From NCBI GenBank assembly GCA_963971425.1, contig OZ020518.1, positions 8,225,989-8,289,988 of the forward strand: 64,000 bases of DNA, written 5' to 3'. Positions 11,758 to 24,260 of this stretch are shown piece after piece. Every line of letters begins with the position of its first letter. The first letter of the stretch is position 1. The position numbers and the translations under genes were made by a program. The DNA comes from Bryoerythrophyllum caledonicum. Taxonomy: Eukaryota > Streptophyta > Bryopsida > Pottiales > Pottiaceae. The notes below the pieces were generated by a model that saw only the letters and a list, made by a program, of their open reading frames with translations, did not search any database and was not told where the DNA came from.

Positions 11758-11969
11758 TACCGCTCAACTCTTTGAGAATTTAAGGTACCCATTTAGTTTG
11801 CTTTGGGAAGGGCCCAAGAGCATTCATCTCCATACATTTCACTGGTGCCAAAAAATGGAGCATGAAAACCCTCAAGCTCTCTTTCTTCCTGTATTTAAAT
11901 TTCACCGTGCCTTTTTCATTTCTTTCCTCTTCAAGGACTTCAAAAAAATCCAAGATAGAATAATCCAAA

Positions 11970-12100
11970 ACTCATTATTGATCCATAACCACCAACTTCT
12001 ATGCCCTTCCTAGATTTTAGTGGAATGGCAACCACCATTTCTTTCGAGAAATCTAGGAAAAACATATAAGTTGGTGGTTTTGGGTCATCCTACCTTTACA
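11970..12100. mobile_element. Short MITE related to the 403-bp family at 54.5 and 56.0 kb
   Basis: Inverted ends ATCCATAACCACCAACTT (left, about 11980) and AAGTTGGTGGTTTTGGGT (right, about 12068) are near-complements and match the ends of the 403-bp elements downstream. The internal sequence is only about 70 bases and is unrelated to theirs. Outer limits are approximate. Confidence 0.5.
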
Positions 12101-13042
12101 ATACATGACAGAAAACGTCAGTCATGCTGATCTTCCCGAGGGCCCTCATACAATAAACGAGCACAGAAAGTAGAGATGGAAAGCAGCTCCCACAACTGCC
12201 ACAACTAAAGTTTCAGCATTCCCTCAAAAAGAAAGGTCTCCAAGCTTACCTCCAAGTTTCCAATTATAGGCTAAGGTTTGGTTGAAGTTCGAATATCACT
12301 CAGTCGAAAAATCAGAACTCAGAAAGGAGGTTGTCTGAGAGCATTGACATTCATTTCCTGAACGAGTAAAGGATATACTTATATTCATTTGAAAAGTGAA
12401 GTTATTTGCAAAGTGAGGCATAGATATCCATGAGACTGCTACAAAAGATGGTCAAAGACGACCAACAAGTAGTGAGTTTTGGACTCCTTTTTCATTTGGA
12501 ATGATAAAACTCAGCGCTATATTATCATATTCAGTTCACAAAGGGAAAAACTACGGAGAAATTTATGGTGTTATAAAACCTCTTCTCCTTCATTAAGGCA
12601 GCCATAAAACTTCAGTTACTCGATATAAAAGACAACCATGCTCTTCCACATGATAAAGATTCTAGCTGAGAGACGACCAAGAGCTTCCATATCTCAGTAG
12701 CTACTAAGAGTGAAGAAATTCATAATCAGATCATCATAATACCTCAGAAGCAGACACCAATCCATGTAACAAAATCTCTGCTTTATTTCACAGACCTTGG
12801 AAACCTAAACTGGTGGGGATTGCATGATCAGCCACTCCGCCTCTAAAAGTTCCGAACTTATACCACAGTCGAGTGATTCAACAGATCTCTACAAAATTTG
12901 GGGCATGCACACCCAGCTACATATGATCATCCTCATTTCCGCTACAACTACCACTTCAATTTTCCAATTTCGTCCGGCGAATTCTCACAAATTCTTCTGG
13001 TACTTACCCAGATTCGGCACCAGCATTTCTGCGGTTCCCCTC
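12101..13042. other. 3' flank of the glucanase gene
   Basis: Downstream (minus sense) of the glucanase stop. On the minus strand a good donor (GTAAGTACC at about 13007) suggests a spliced 3' untranslated region, and an AATAAAG-like signal lies near 12780. No other gene is seen. Confidence 0.35.
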
Positions 13043-16000
13043 TCAATGAAAGCTGCATCCTGCGAAACCTGCACATACACCGACACAACAGCATCAGCGT
13101 ATCGACAATACATAAAAGTAACCACATCTGAGCTCAACTCTTCGGACAAACAGCATCAAAATCAGTTGCTGATCCTCACAGCTGACGTGAAAATCATCAT
13201 GACCAAACATCACTAGCGGTGGCATTTCCTCTCTCAATCAGATGACTGAAGTGGACTCTTTGTACACCCAACACGATCATCATCACTGGCTCAAAATCTG
13301 CAGATAATCACTGCAGCTAAGGTGAACTCTTCGAACAATCCACACCATCACCACAACTGGCTTAATCCTCACGGAATCACGATTTCGGACAATCTGCACG
13401 TCCAACATCGCTACCTGCTCTTCAGAATATCACAACAGCTAAGGTGAAGCTTTTGGACATCCTACATGATCACTATGACAACAACATCAACACAACCAGC
13501 TGAATTTTAGACACCAGCTGGTATTTGGAACTCTACACCACCATGACTAAGACATCCGCGAAAACCATGACTACAACATCACCAGCTGCGGTATCTCCCT
13601 TCTCAATCAGATATCTGAGGTGGACTCTTTGGACACTCGACACGATCATCATCACTGGCTTAAGATCTGCAGATTATCACTGCAGCTGCGGTGACCTCTT
13701 TGAACAATCCACACCATCACCACAACTGGCTTATCCTCAGAGAATCACAACTTCGGACAATCTGCACGACCAACATCGCTACCTGCTCTTCAGGTTATCA
13801 CAACAGCTGAGAGTAAAGTCTTTGGACATTCAACATGATCACTATGACGACAACATCAACACAACCAGCTGCAACGCAACCAACTGCTTTTCACACAATC
13901 ACATGTGAGCACATGACTAATCATCAACTTACTGGGATCCGTGATGGTGATGACGCCGGTTCCGCCGAAGTAGCAGTTCCAGTAATTCCGCCCCATCTTC
14001 TGGTAATACACATTGTACGCGAACGAGGCGTGCGAGAGAATCGTGTTGGGAGCGAAGCACGCGCCGCCGGCTTGAATCGCACCGCAGTCCGCCCCGCCCT
14101 CGCCGCACGCGAAGTTGAGCGCGTTCGCCACGTCCTTGTCCGCCGACCCGGCCTTCGCCACACACCACGTCTTACCAGGATTCCCACTCTGAGCAGGCCC
14201 AGGAGGAGGAGAGTATATACCAGCTGCAGGAGGAGGAATAACGGTAGCAGGAGGAGGAATGATGGTAGCAGGAGGTGGATATAGAGCTGCAGGAGGAAAC
14301 ATGGGTGTAGGAGGAGGGTAGACTGTTGTCGGAGGAGGATAGATCGTTGCAGGAGGAGGGTAGACTGTTGATGGAGGGGGTGGGGAGATTGAAGGAGGGT
14401 AGACAGGCATGGAAGTGGTGGGAGGAGGGGCGTAAGTGTTGGTGACGATCCCCAGGTTGTAGACGAGGGATTTGTCCGGGTTGAACAAGCCGAAGAAGCG
14501 TTCGGAGCCAGGTCCAGGCTTCATGTTCTCGTTGAAGAGCGCGAAGATGTACGCATCCACAGGGACGCCGGGTCTGAGCGGCGTGCCCTTGCCCGCCGCC
14601 ACGTACTTGATCAGGTTCATGTTGTAGATCTGGGCGTTCGCGGCGCTCACGGCGATCTCAGACGCGTCGCCACTGGAGGGCCACCCCGTCTCGGAGATCA
14701 GCACCGGGATGTTGTGGTACCCGAAGCGCTCCATGGCGGAGTATACGGCGTCCAGCTGCGCGTCCAACATGTTGTTGTACCGCAGGCCCGTATTCACGTC
14801 CGTCACGCCCTTGTCGGGCTGGAAGAGGGCGTAGCTCAGGGACACGTTCCGCGGGTCGTCGCGGTACGCGAAGTAGGGGTAGAAGTTCACCATGATAGGG
14901 CTCCCCGTGGAGGACAGGAACGCGAGAAGCGCTCGCACTTCGTTGGTTATATTGTTGCGGAACGCGCCTGACGATGGCGGAAACGACTTCGCCAGCACCT
15001 GAAAATTGCCATATTCCGATCAGATTGTGAGGAGAGTCCTCTTCGAAGTTACTACTCCATGATCAGTTTCCTTATCTTCTCCCAGTCTCTTGACATGGAA
15101 ATACATGAGAAGACGATGTAACCAACTCAAACTGGACAAAACAGTGGTCAAACAGGACGAAATCGGGCATGTGACCTTTACCTGGAGGTTATGCGGCGAG
15201 CCGACCTTGACCTGCGCGTCCAGCTTGAGGTTCACGAGCGCGGTATGGATATTTACCATGGCGGGCACGAGCTGCGGCGCCATCTGGGGCGAGGTGGTGA
15301 AGACCTCGTTGCCTACTGCTAGGTGCGTTACCTGGGTTCCCGGCATGTAGGCCGCGATGTTGGTCTGCACCCACGACTGCGCCGCGGCGGCGCTGCTGGC
15401 GAGTAGTGGGATGGACTCCGTGCCGATCCCCACCACCAGCTTGATGTTCGTGTTGGCGAACGCCTGCATTATGGCCTTGTCCGCGTTGTAGATCTTCACG
15501 TTCCGGAGGGAGGTCGAGAGGAGGAGTTGAGCCACTTGAGGTGGCGATGGCAGGTTGTTGCCCAGTGTGCCATAGTTCACTCCCATGGTCCCCGTACTCC
15601 CTGCAAGTTCATCATCCCACACATAAATGACCACATCGCTTATTTTTAGTTCTCTTACAAACCCTGCTTCACAATTCTCTTTGTGCAAACACTGCATGAC
15701 ATGGTATAGCATGACGTTGTGAGACCAGACAATGCTGATAGCATCTCCTTCGACAGGGAATTTGTTAAACACGATGTAAAGATCTCGTCCTACCTAGAAA
15801 CATGCAGTATACCAAACTGTGACCGGATGTAAGCTACTTCTCTTTCAAACCCTACTCCAATAGGTAGCATATTCTTGCCGAGGAAAGTCATGAAGTGAAT
15901 AGTTTACCTACATGACATGTTACAGTATCCATCACCACGACGAAGAAGAGACTATCAGAATATCATTGCCACTAAAATGTAAATTGCTTCTCTTCCCATC

Positions 16001-16444
16001 ACTACCCCGACAGGAAAACACTTGTCGTGGGAATATAATATGATATCTTCGTACTCATAGACATGCAGTTTCCTCCATGACCTTATGTGACCAGATATTG
16101 ACAACTTCACTTTCAAATCCTACTCCATCACTTGCCATGAACTTTTCCTAAAACTCCTAGTCTGCATGACCAATTTGTAGGGTTTCACATATCCACACCA
16201 AATGCTTTCCAGATAGTAAACGCCCTCAGCCTTTGACAACCTTCAGCATCGGCTATGGAAAGTATCGCTACCATATCGAAACGAAATATCATTTTGACAC
16301 AAGTTCAAGTGGTGAAATATATAATATTCTCACAACACTGAGATATAATTATCCTCAAGAAACCAATGTACCTGCGAGGCGGACAGAGCTGCAACAGACC
16401 AGCAGGACGAGAAGGCAGCGTCCCAGCTGCATTGAAGCTGCCAT
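13043..16444 (-). CDS. Glucan endo-1,3-beta-glucosidase, GH17 with X8/CBM43 module
   Basis: This secreted enzyme would cleave beta-1,3-glucan (callose) in the wall. Four exons on the minus strand, 16444-16372, 15600-15182, 14998-13933 and 13068-13043, join with GT-AG introns and consistent phase into 527 codons. Residues 1-24 form a hydrophobic signal peptide. The GH17 domain spans about 28-350, with the general acid in LAVGNEVF (Glu123) and the nucleophile in ISETGWPSSG (Glu267). A proline-rich linker with YPPP-type repeats runs about 354-440, and a Cys-rich X8/CBM43 glucan-binding domain (TWCVAKAG ... ITDPSFAGCSFH) ends the protein. There is no hydrophobic tail for a GPI anchor, so it is probably free in the apoplast or bound to callose. 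Exons are clearly more GC-rich than the surroundings. The last coding exon is only 26 bases; it was chosen because it restores the usual X8 ending. Confidence 0.9.
13210..13880. repeat. Tandem duplication inside glucanase intron 3
   Basis: A block of about 290 bases starting near TCTCAATCAGAT (13232) recurs 369 bases later (13601), sharing long runs such as ACACGATCATCATCACTGGC and CAATCTGCACG. The copies are roughly 80-85% alike. Both lie within the 864-base intron between the third and last coding exons. Confidence 0.7.
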
Positions 16445-17452
16445 CTTCTCCAACAAACAAACTGTTCTCTCAAACGTCTCTCAGAAACTATAACGGACAA
16501 GTGCAACTCATCTAGACAATGTTGCCTGCTTCTCCAAGCTGCGACTGAGCTCTGAAGCGGAGGACGTCAAGTAGATATCTCTGCACGCTTCCCTCTTACC
16601 GTTGCCGATTCCAGACTGCTGCAACGGCATAGAGCCCAAAAAATACACAAAAATATGATGTTTGCCGCAGGTGAGATAGAAGATATTAACTTGGAAATGC
16701 GGCAGGCTATGAGTTGTAGCTGGGCATGCCCTTGACATGGCGGCCATGGGACTGGACGGCGGCCACATGCTGCGACGTTAATTGCGACGTTGTCCTTGGT
16801 CTGTCAGACTTGTTCGTTCTTCAAAAACCTGCACCAGCTGGGTTCAGTCTGCCTCATCTCAATTTCCCAAACGTTTCTCTGAAGAGTTGACAAAAATAAT
16901 ATGCGGTCCACACATTTTCTTCATTATTTCATTTTCAAAACCAACTGTTGGTGCTACGATAAAATTCCTGTCTTCATTTTTTACCTGAACTAGAACGCCA
17001 TGTCGAGAATGTCCTGCAGCTGAGTACGCATTATGGTGAGCACATGATAACTGTCCGTGGTGCTTAAGCTACCAGTCCAATCCACTAAGAGGTAGGTTAA
17101 CACTAATCACATGATTGTTTGCAAAGGAATGATGCTGTATCAGGGTACCAGTAGAGAAGTACACCGCCTTCAACTTCAGCATTCAATGAGGTAGTGAATT
17201 TCCTTGCCAGTGATGTGAAACTCTTACTTGTACCCGTATCCCATTCGATCTCTCAAAATGTACATTCCCGTTAATATTGACAAATTCTACACATTAACTA
17301 TGGAGGAACCAACCTACTCACTGCAAGAACTGTAAGAAAGTGTCACTCTCTGTGAATCAACCCAAGCAAGATACACTAGCCAGACCGAACGCCATGTAGA
17401 CATCTGGGTATCTGGATTACTGCGAAGGACTGACGGTCGCCGCGTGTCTGTA
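16445..17452. other. Upstream region of the glucanase gene
   Basis: Presumed promoter and 5' leader of the minus-strand glucanase gene, then spacer up to the tRNA gene. No conserved coding sequence and no certain TATA box or start site were identified. Confidence 0.4.
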
Positions 17453-17524
17453 GGGCACTTGGTCTAGTGGTATGATTCTCGCTTTGGGTGCGAGAGGTCG
17501 CGAGTTCGATTCTCGCAGTGCCCC
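17453..17524 (+). tRNA. tRNA-Pro (anticodon UGG)
   Basis: The 72 bases fold as a tRNA. A seven-base acceptor pairs GGGCACT with AGTGCCC, followed by discriminator C. The D-arm contains TGGTCTAGTGG (box A). An anticodon stem CTCGC/GCGAG holds the loop TTTGGGT with anticodon TGG, and a T-arm contains GAGTTCGATTC (box B). No intron, and no encoded CCA. It decodes CCA and, with wobble, other proline codons. A T-run suitable for Pol III termination lies a few tens of bases downstream. It looks intact. Confidence 0.95.
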
Positions 17525-18474
17525 GTTCTGTCAATCCTGTTGAGATAGGGTTAGAAATTTTATCAACAAATTTTAAAATTTTAAGTTTTTTTAATTTAAG
17601 TTTTTTATTATTATCAATGTTGTTACTATTTCAATTTTATCAATATATTATTATTATGTTATTACAGTTTCTTTTTTTTCAGTTTTTTTTTTTTTTTGGA
17701 ATTATGGGTGTAAATTTTGGTGTATTTCTCCGTGTGTGGTAAATACAAGACATTTATTTAGTTAGCTTGGGTATCATTAGCATCACTCCTTGGTGGAGGA
17801 TCTTGTGCATTGTTCATGATTAGAACATTGCACATGTCTTCGTGTTTCTAAATGGAGTATTTGATTTTTCTTTGTTTGTGATTGAAGAAGGAAATTTGTA
17901 CATCAAGCCAATATTGCAGACTCTAGTGTAATTTTTATTTATATAGGAAAGTTCATAGTGAAGTTCCATTTGAAAAGAAATATTGCATATTACCGAGACT
18001 ATAATTCACCTAACCACCCCAAAAATGCCTCTCTGAGATGAGACGTTGCAAGACTAGTTGAAATATCTTGATAGTATTTTCAATATTAGGATCTTCAAGT
18101 TAACTACACAAGAAGACACTCAAACAATTTTGTAAACTTTGACATCACAAATTGTAAAATATAGTATGGTGTTTTCTTCGACACGCAAACAAGCTCAAGA
18201 TACTTTGACTCAAGACCATGGCTTTTTCCTCTACATATTGCAATAAATTTTGCAAATCTATGTTCTACCTTGTGTTAGGTCATTGCATGCCAAAATTCAC
18301 AATGGAGGTGTTTAGGTTAAGACAAATGGACTTGCAATAATTAATTCTCTATGGACCATAATATAATCACATTTACAAAAAATCCTTTAAATTTGATATT
18401 CTCAAATACATCTCACCTTTTTTATATCACATTTTTGACTATGACTGCAAGATCTTAAACCTACCCTACACAAT
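17525..18474. other. AT-rich intergenic DNA after the tRNA
   Basis: T- and A-rich sequence, including a run of T at about 17680-17698, with no coding signal on either strand. Confidence 0.5.
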
Positions 18475-18660
18475 GATCTTGGACCTACCCTACACAGTGG
18501 TCAATTTCGTACATAATAAAATCTCAATAGGGAATGTCCTCAAAAACTCGAAAACTATTACCCATTGATACGCATTGTGTCCAAACCATTGCTATTTGGA
18601 AAAATAGTTCAGCAAATAGGTGGTGAAAGTGACCACTACATACATAGTCATTGCAGGACC
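18475..18660 (+). repeat. Dispersed repeat family D, short copy
   Basis: It holds the family markers CTACCCTACACAGTGGTCAA, TTTCGTACATAATAAA and CATTGTGTCCAAACCATTG. These recur in the same order at 30868-31115, 49745-49960 and 56732-57930. This copy has few of the 21-base internal repeats found in the others. Confidence 0.55.
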
Positions 18661-18849
18661 TTTTTACATATCCTAACTCCCTCCATTATTTGCAAATTTT
18701 GGCATGCAATGACCTAACAAAGGTAGAACATAGTTGCGTGAAATTTATGCAATGTGTAGTGGATAAATTTGCCATTCTTTTTAGTCAAGCTGTAGTGAGC
18801 CTATCCATGCAGGGAAGAAAAATATTGTACTCTCCAAATGCATGAATCC

Positions 18850-19224
18850 TATAATCCATGCAATTGAAGTTTCCAAAAAAAAGTGAAGTATCTTCTTGTA
18901 TTATTAGACTTCAAGATCCTACGGTTGATAACAATAAAAACGTTTTTTAGATTAATCTCATAACATACCATCCCTTGAAGGCCGATGAGCTTTTCTTGCT
19001 TGCAAAAACCTACGAGTATTCTAAACCATACAAAACATCTATGCAAGTGGTACATTTCATCACCACTCCACTTCACGGAAATTAATGTTGCTCGCCGATG
19101 CTTGCACTAATTTTCTAAGCACTCTTACCAATAGATGCCCATCTCCCTCCACCTCTATGTCGTAGTTTAAATTTTTCTTGGAGGTGGCCTACAGCATTTG
19201 CTATTGAGATTACCGTGCTGAATC
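18850..19224 (+). repeat. Dispersed repeat family E, copy 1
   Basis: This matches 38400-38680 over about 280 bases, with shared landmarks AAGGCCGA, CCACTTCAC, CAATAGATGCC, GGCCTACAGCATTTGCTATT and ACCCAAAAATG. Similarity is about 70-75%. No coding frame is conserved, so it is probably an old transposon or LTR fragment of unknown type. Confidence 0.55.
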
Positions 19225-19416
19225 GACCCAAAAATGTCCACTAGGCCTTAAGGGATAAAGAGGCAGTGTAGGGGTAGTTTTGGTGACCCAAAAATGTCCA
19301 CTAGGCCTTAAGGGATAAAGAGGCAGTCTAGGGGTAGTTTTGGTGACCCAAAAATGTCCACTAGGCCTTAAGGGATAAAGAGGCAGTTTAGGGGTAGTTT
19401 TGGTGACCCAAAAATA
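19225..19416. repeat. Tandem array, three 60-bp units
   Basis: Three consecutive 60-base units, each starting GACCCAAAAATGTCCACTAG, differ at only one position (GTGTAGG, GTCTAGG, GTTTAGG), with a partial fourth start at 19405. The first unit coincides with the end of family E, so the array grew from that repeat's end. The near-identity implies recent expansion. Confidence 0.9.
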
Positions 19417-20883
19417 GTCACGGTCCTTTAGGGGTTGAATGGGCAGAGAAAGAAAAGAGCGAGGTCATAAATCTACAGAGCTGCAGCAACAGAATCACAT
19501 GCAGTGAGCGCAGTCTGGACATTCCTTCCCGCATCGGATCTCTGAGAACGCCATTAATATTCTGACAATGCCTCCCTGCACCGTGTCCAAAACATATACC
19601 TCCTCCAGGACAGTACCCTGAATCTGCAAAATAGCATTGGGTTATACCCAGGTAGCCGTTCACAACTGCAACGGCTACTCTTCCTCATCCGTCCCTGTTA
19701 CGGAATTGCAACAGCTTTCTTATTTCAAACAGCCTCACGAAGAATATCATATTTTGTTACCATCTCAACTTCCCGATTTTCAACGCTGGGACAGTGACTT
19801 TGAAGAGTGACAGAACATTACTGGACAGATGGTATGAGATGACCAGCCAGTCTACCAAAAAGTGACAAACTATGGTCGTCTCATACCCACTTTTAAACCG
19901 AAAGTGTAAGAACAGGAGAAGATAATCCAGTGAATTGAGTCCAAGTGTGCACTCATGAGACCTATCATTACATTCTATGCTTACTCGGATCCCGAGGATG
20001 TGGGTAGAATTCTGAGGTAGGCTCTCGCATGTGCCATAGATCGTACGCAATCCTATGGTGGGAATCCAAAGGACGATCACTGTTATCTGCGTGCAAACCC
20101 ACCCAAGTTCCAAGGCACCTTGGATCCCCTCAGAATTATAATTAAAACAGGCTCAGGTTGTGAGGGTGATCACCTGCTATACTACGTCCCATAGAAAACC
20201 TAAGACCAGATAAATACAGTATGAATAAACTCAGAAATTAAAAAAATGGCGATAGACAGATAATTCATTTTCAGTGTAGATTACATCTTACAGTTCGTTT
20301 TGGTGCAAGATCATTGCGTCATCCACAAACCCGAGGTTAAAGACGTCTTGGCTTCATCTGCACAGGAGGTTCCGCAGAACGGTTGAGCTGAATAGATATG
20401 ATTCAGCCACTGAAAGTCCAGCCGCAGTGACCAGATCCATTGGGCTTCACAAGCTCCAATCCGCGGATTTGGAATTTACAACCGTAAAGACACGATGAAA
20501 TTACATCAGCTGAGCTCTCCGCTGCCGGTACAATGCACCTTTCAACATCAAAGTAGCTTTCTTGACTTACAACGTAATCACAGGCTCGAAGGGATATCAT
20601 GAGTTTGGAGTACCAAGCCCACGCCACAATACTGACCTCTTGTGATGGGAAAAACACCTGTCAGAGTCTAGTCCTACTTCTAACACATTATCAGCATGCC
20701 CCTGTGCTATTAAAACATAGCTGACCCGATTGAGAAAAGTGCAATTGTGTCCAAAATGAGAAAATGTATTGAGCAATTTCACTTGCTCTAGAGTATAATC
20801 ATACCATTTGGAAGACAACTGTGAATAAGAGGAAATACATACTTGCCAGCGAACTACTGTACTTGAGTTGGAGATGACACGAG
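19417..20883 (-). other. 3' flank of the glutaminyl cyclotransferase gene
   Basis: Downstream of the cyclotransferase stop in minus sense. Minus-strand open frames at 19757-20113 and 20403-20657 show no family resemblance. Part of this may be a spliced 3' untranslated region (a GTATGT donor sits near 20840), but I cannot prove it. A TTTAGGGGTT motif of the TTAA element family occurs at 19427-19436. Confidence 0.35.
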
Positions 20884-23800
20884 TCAGGTTGCACCATGCC
20901 ACACCATCTGCTGCCCTATGCACATTTTCCGGACGGCCCTGAGATCTTTATAACTACTTGTTTGATCAAGCAATTCGATTTCATAAACCTTTGGCCAAAG
21001 TTTTCCGGTAACTGCAGTCGAGGGCATGCCAAAACTCATTAGAAACGGCACATAAACTGCACCAGTGTCTCTTTAATGTGTCCTTCAAAAACATTCAGAT
21101 CTCTTAAATATTTCAAAAGTGAAACGCAATACCACAGATTGATGATATATTTTTGAGCTTATCTATCACTGAATTGGCCCGTACACAAAGTTAAGAAACC
21201 CTAAATTGCACAGACATTAAAATAGAAGAGCCGCAAGTACTCACCGAAGACCCTGTCTCGCTCACTGTCCCAAGCAATTCCGTTCAGCACATCCATATTC
21301 TGATGATGAAGTGAACCATGAGTCAGAAAAGAACAATTATCACGGAGAGGCTCTTGTCTTCGCACAGCAGTGAATGAATTTTAGAGTTGTGGTGCGTGAA
21401 AATGGCACTATTCAGGTTTTACGGTTCGAGCAGGTCAATGGGAACAATCATCAAGTTACTATTCAGATCATGAAATGCAATCAGTCAAACTTTAGAAACC
21501 ACAATGACCGTTCGCAAGCCCAGAAAATGCAGGAATAATGAAGCATTCAGATCAGTTATCACTTACCAACACTCCTTGAGCAACCAAAGCACTCCTGCAG
21601 ATCATGAAAAGAAGTACGAGTCGTCTTTCAATATGACGAAGATGCACTAGACTTATCAAATTTAAGCTAAACTTTGTCAATGGCCAATAGGCGTCCAGCA
21701 AGCTCATACCCCAACAGATAACAAGAAGGAACTAAATAGCTTCTGGAAGTCGGATATTGTGCAAGACTAAGTTACCTCAAGCCATGCAGGAGCAGCCAAC
21801 CAGTTACTTTTCCCTCTTGTGGTGAAATTCTTGCAATACATTCTGTCTGCAAGTCGAAAGACATAATCAAGAACATAAAACAAGAAAGCTTTATCAAGTG
21901 AGAAAGCAACCAAGCTGTGCGTTGTCTACTCCTGCATGAATGAACTGAAGGGGAATATAGAAGAAAATTAAATCCAACCTATCAACATTACTACACATGA
22001 AAAAACGAATGCGAAGCAACCTACCAAGCATACCAAATAAATACAAGTACTGACGTAATTGTCCATGACACTGAACCTTAACAGGACTGCGTCTTTCAGA
22101 CAGGACATACCCACGTGAAATACGTTCTGTAAACCAATTCAGCTTGGTACACCATCTTTCACGAAAAAAGAGCTTTAAGGAAAATGTACCTGGTAGACAT
22201 TCGCCCAGATGTCATCCTTAATGTATTCCAGCTCGTTTAAGTTCGGGACTAACTGGCCGTTATCTTTGACTTCTACCTTCCTTATCTCTGTAAAAATCCA
22301 ACACGCAACCAATTAGCACAATTAAAAATGGAGCTCAATGTTCAAAGACTAGATGGTCCATTCCGAATGAGATTTACCTTTGAAAGTCGAGGGATCCATA
22401 AAGTAAATGTTGGCCGTACCATCACTACCAATTATGTGGTCCTTCCCTGAAGTGAGACCCCACCCATCTTGCATGGGATGCTTAAAGCTGCCTACCTGAT
22501 AAGGGAACAAAACTGAGCTAAGAATGTGCAGGAGCATATACAATATGTGCTACCTACTTGAAGCATCGCACTCGTCTGCATCATGTGGTCAAGAGCTTCT
22601 TGCCAAGAACGATGGACATCATAAATCTATACACTACTGGTACATGAAAGAAAATTCACCAGTTTCAGGGTGTCTTTGTCGTAGATGTATCCTTTTTTCG
22701 ATAACCAAACCACTTGCAACAACCTGCACAACTGGAACTTATTAAGACAACATGATAGCAACATAAACTACTGATTACTCAAATAGTCAAGAATGATCAC
22801 AGACAATGACAGCGACCCTGAGATTCAGATAAGTCGTAACTTCCCCTTCCACTGACAAAAACCTATGGATCAGGAAAACTCAGAATGAAACACTCCGAAA
22901 AAATATATGTACTTAGTTGCCAAAATTTGGCCATGATACTCTGCACTCATGTCCACAATGCAAGTTTTCATTCTAAATTTGTCGATACTGCTGCACATTT
23001 TCGACACTAACAAGAGCTTCAGAATGACATGCCACCTTAGGTACCAGAACTATTTAATATCTCCACCATAAGATCACCTCATAGCAAGCACGGACGTGAT
23101 GCGCACAAAAAATGACATTGAATTGAAGAAATCAAAGCATTGTAGGGGAAAGACAAAAGCCACCTTGAACCCCAAAGGGTCAAACCCTCCCCAAAAAGTG
23201 AGAAGTTCATCTTTCGTTTTTGCAGCACCTGTTTTCACAACCACTACACCAAGTTTACTAGTGCTGCAATGCACCATAAACCGAACTTCCAGTCAAAGTT
23301 TTGCATCATGTACCAGGCACTACACAAGGCAAAGTCTCAGTTACCTTCCCCGTCTTGAGGTCAACCTTGCGTACAGTAGACTGCCAAAACAGAAACATTC
23401 ATGTCAATTACTTGCAAGCATAGAAGTCAATACCCCAACTACAGTAATAAATGCGCAGAGGAGGTTCAAATACTCAGGGCAGAAAGAAATTGATGCTTAT
23501 GATGATGAAGACAATCTTACCTTCCCATAGAGACCGGTTGACTCATAAAATGTGTCATTTCCATCGTAAAACAGCCCCTGAAAATACAACCTTCACATTC
23601 GTCACGGCTCGCCAATATTCCCCTTCGAACATACACCATTCCTAAGATTGATAATAAAGCAGCGTCTCGGTCCATGAACTGTGGTCACCATCTCTTCGAC
23701 ATCACCAAGTGCTTAAATGTTATCTCCTCCGGTCATATTCTTTATACAACAACTTTCCAGTAGTACTGCATTCTGAGAGTTTACAAGCGAAGCAGACGGG

Positions 23801-24260
23801 ACACAAGATTAAGAGCAACCTTGTTTACGTGTACGAAGCGCTTAACCTACTCTATACTTAGCATCATCATTTGCTTTATTGATGAGCCGATCGCATACAC
23901 ATGTTTCATTCCCACTCGCGCATCAATGATGTTTCTCTCAGTACGAACCTGAGTGAATGCGTCGGGATCATGCGGATACGCTTGAACAATCCTGTAACCA
24001 AACACGCGAAGAAGCTCCTCGCCGACACTGTCTTGCTCTCGCCCCGCGTCCGGAAGCGGGCTGCTATTCCGGCTGTAGACAAGAAGAACAAAGCCTGCAA
24101 CTCCCAGAACAAGGAAAACCGCGACGGAATAACGCCAGTTCCGGCTCTCTGCACGCAAGAGACCAGATGTAGGCTTCGCCTTTGCCCTGGCCATCGCCTC
24201 GGCGGCCACAGATCGACGCCCTAACTGACTCTTCCTGCTGTTCCGATGCTCCGCTCCCAT
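20884..24260 (-). CDS. Glutaminyl-peptide cyclotransferase (plant-type, beta-propeller)
   Basis: It would convert N-terminal glutamine of peptides to pyroglutamate in the secretory pathway. Eleven minus-strand exons (24260-23949, 23577-23521, 23380-23345, 23228-23164, 22723-22660, 22495-22378, 22287-22190, 21846-21776, 21594-21567, 21299-21245, 21011-20884) join in phase to 343 codons. Introns are 90-440 bases and all GT-AG. Residues 43-63 are one hydrophobic signal-anchor. After it come the family motifs in order: YPHDPDAFTQ (95-104), ESTGLYG (116-122), FGEGLTL (147-153), QDGWG, GSDGT (201-205), NLNELEY, WANVYQ, RISPQEGKVTGW, DVLNGIAWD and TGKLWPKVYEIEL. Plant members are five-bladed propellers unrelated to the zinc enzyme of animals. 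The start could instead be Met23 (MARAKAKP). About 25 extra residues follow the usual end. Confidence 0.92.

Noticed and set aside
12824-13216. 130-codon plus-strand open frame
   Set aside because: It overlaps the last exon, intron and 3' region of the minus-strand glucanase gene. The Ser/Thr/His-rich protein has no motif.
13835-14284. 149-codon plus-strand open frame with many arginines
   Set aside because: It is the antisense shadow of the GC-rich glucanase exon.
22081-22140. Candidate cyclotransferase exon (minus strand, RISRG-like text after a TTTACAG acceptor)
   Set aside because: The true continuation TECIARISPQEGKVTGW at 21846-21776 fits the family and phase exactly, so this resemblance lies in the intron.
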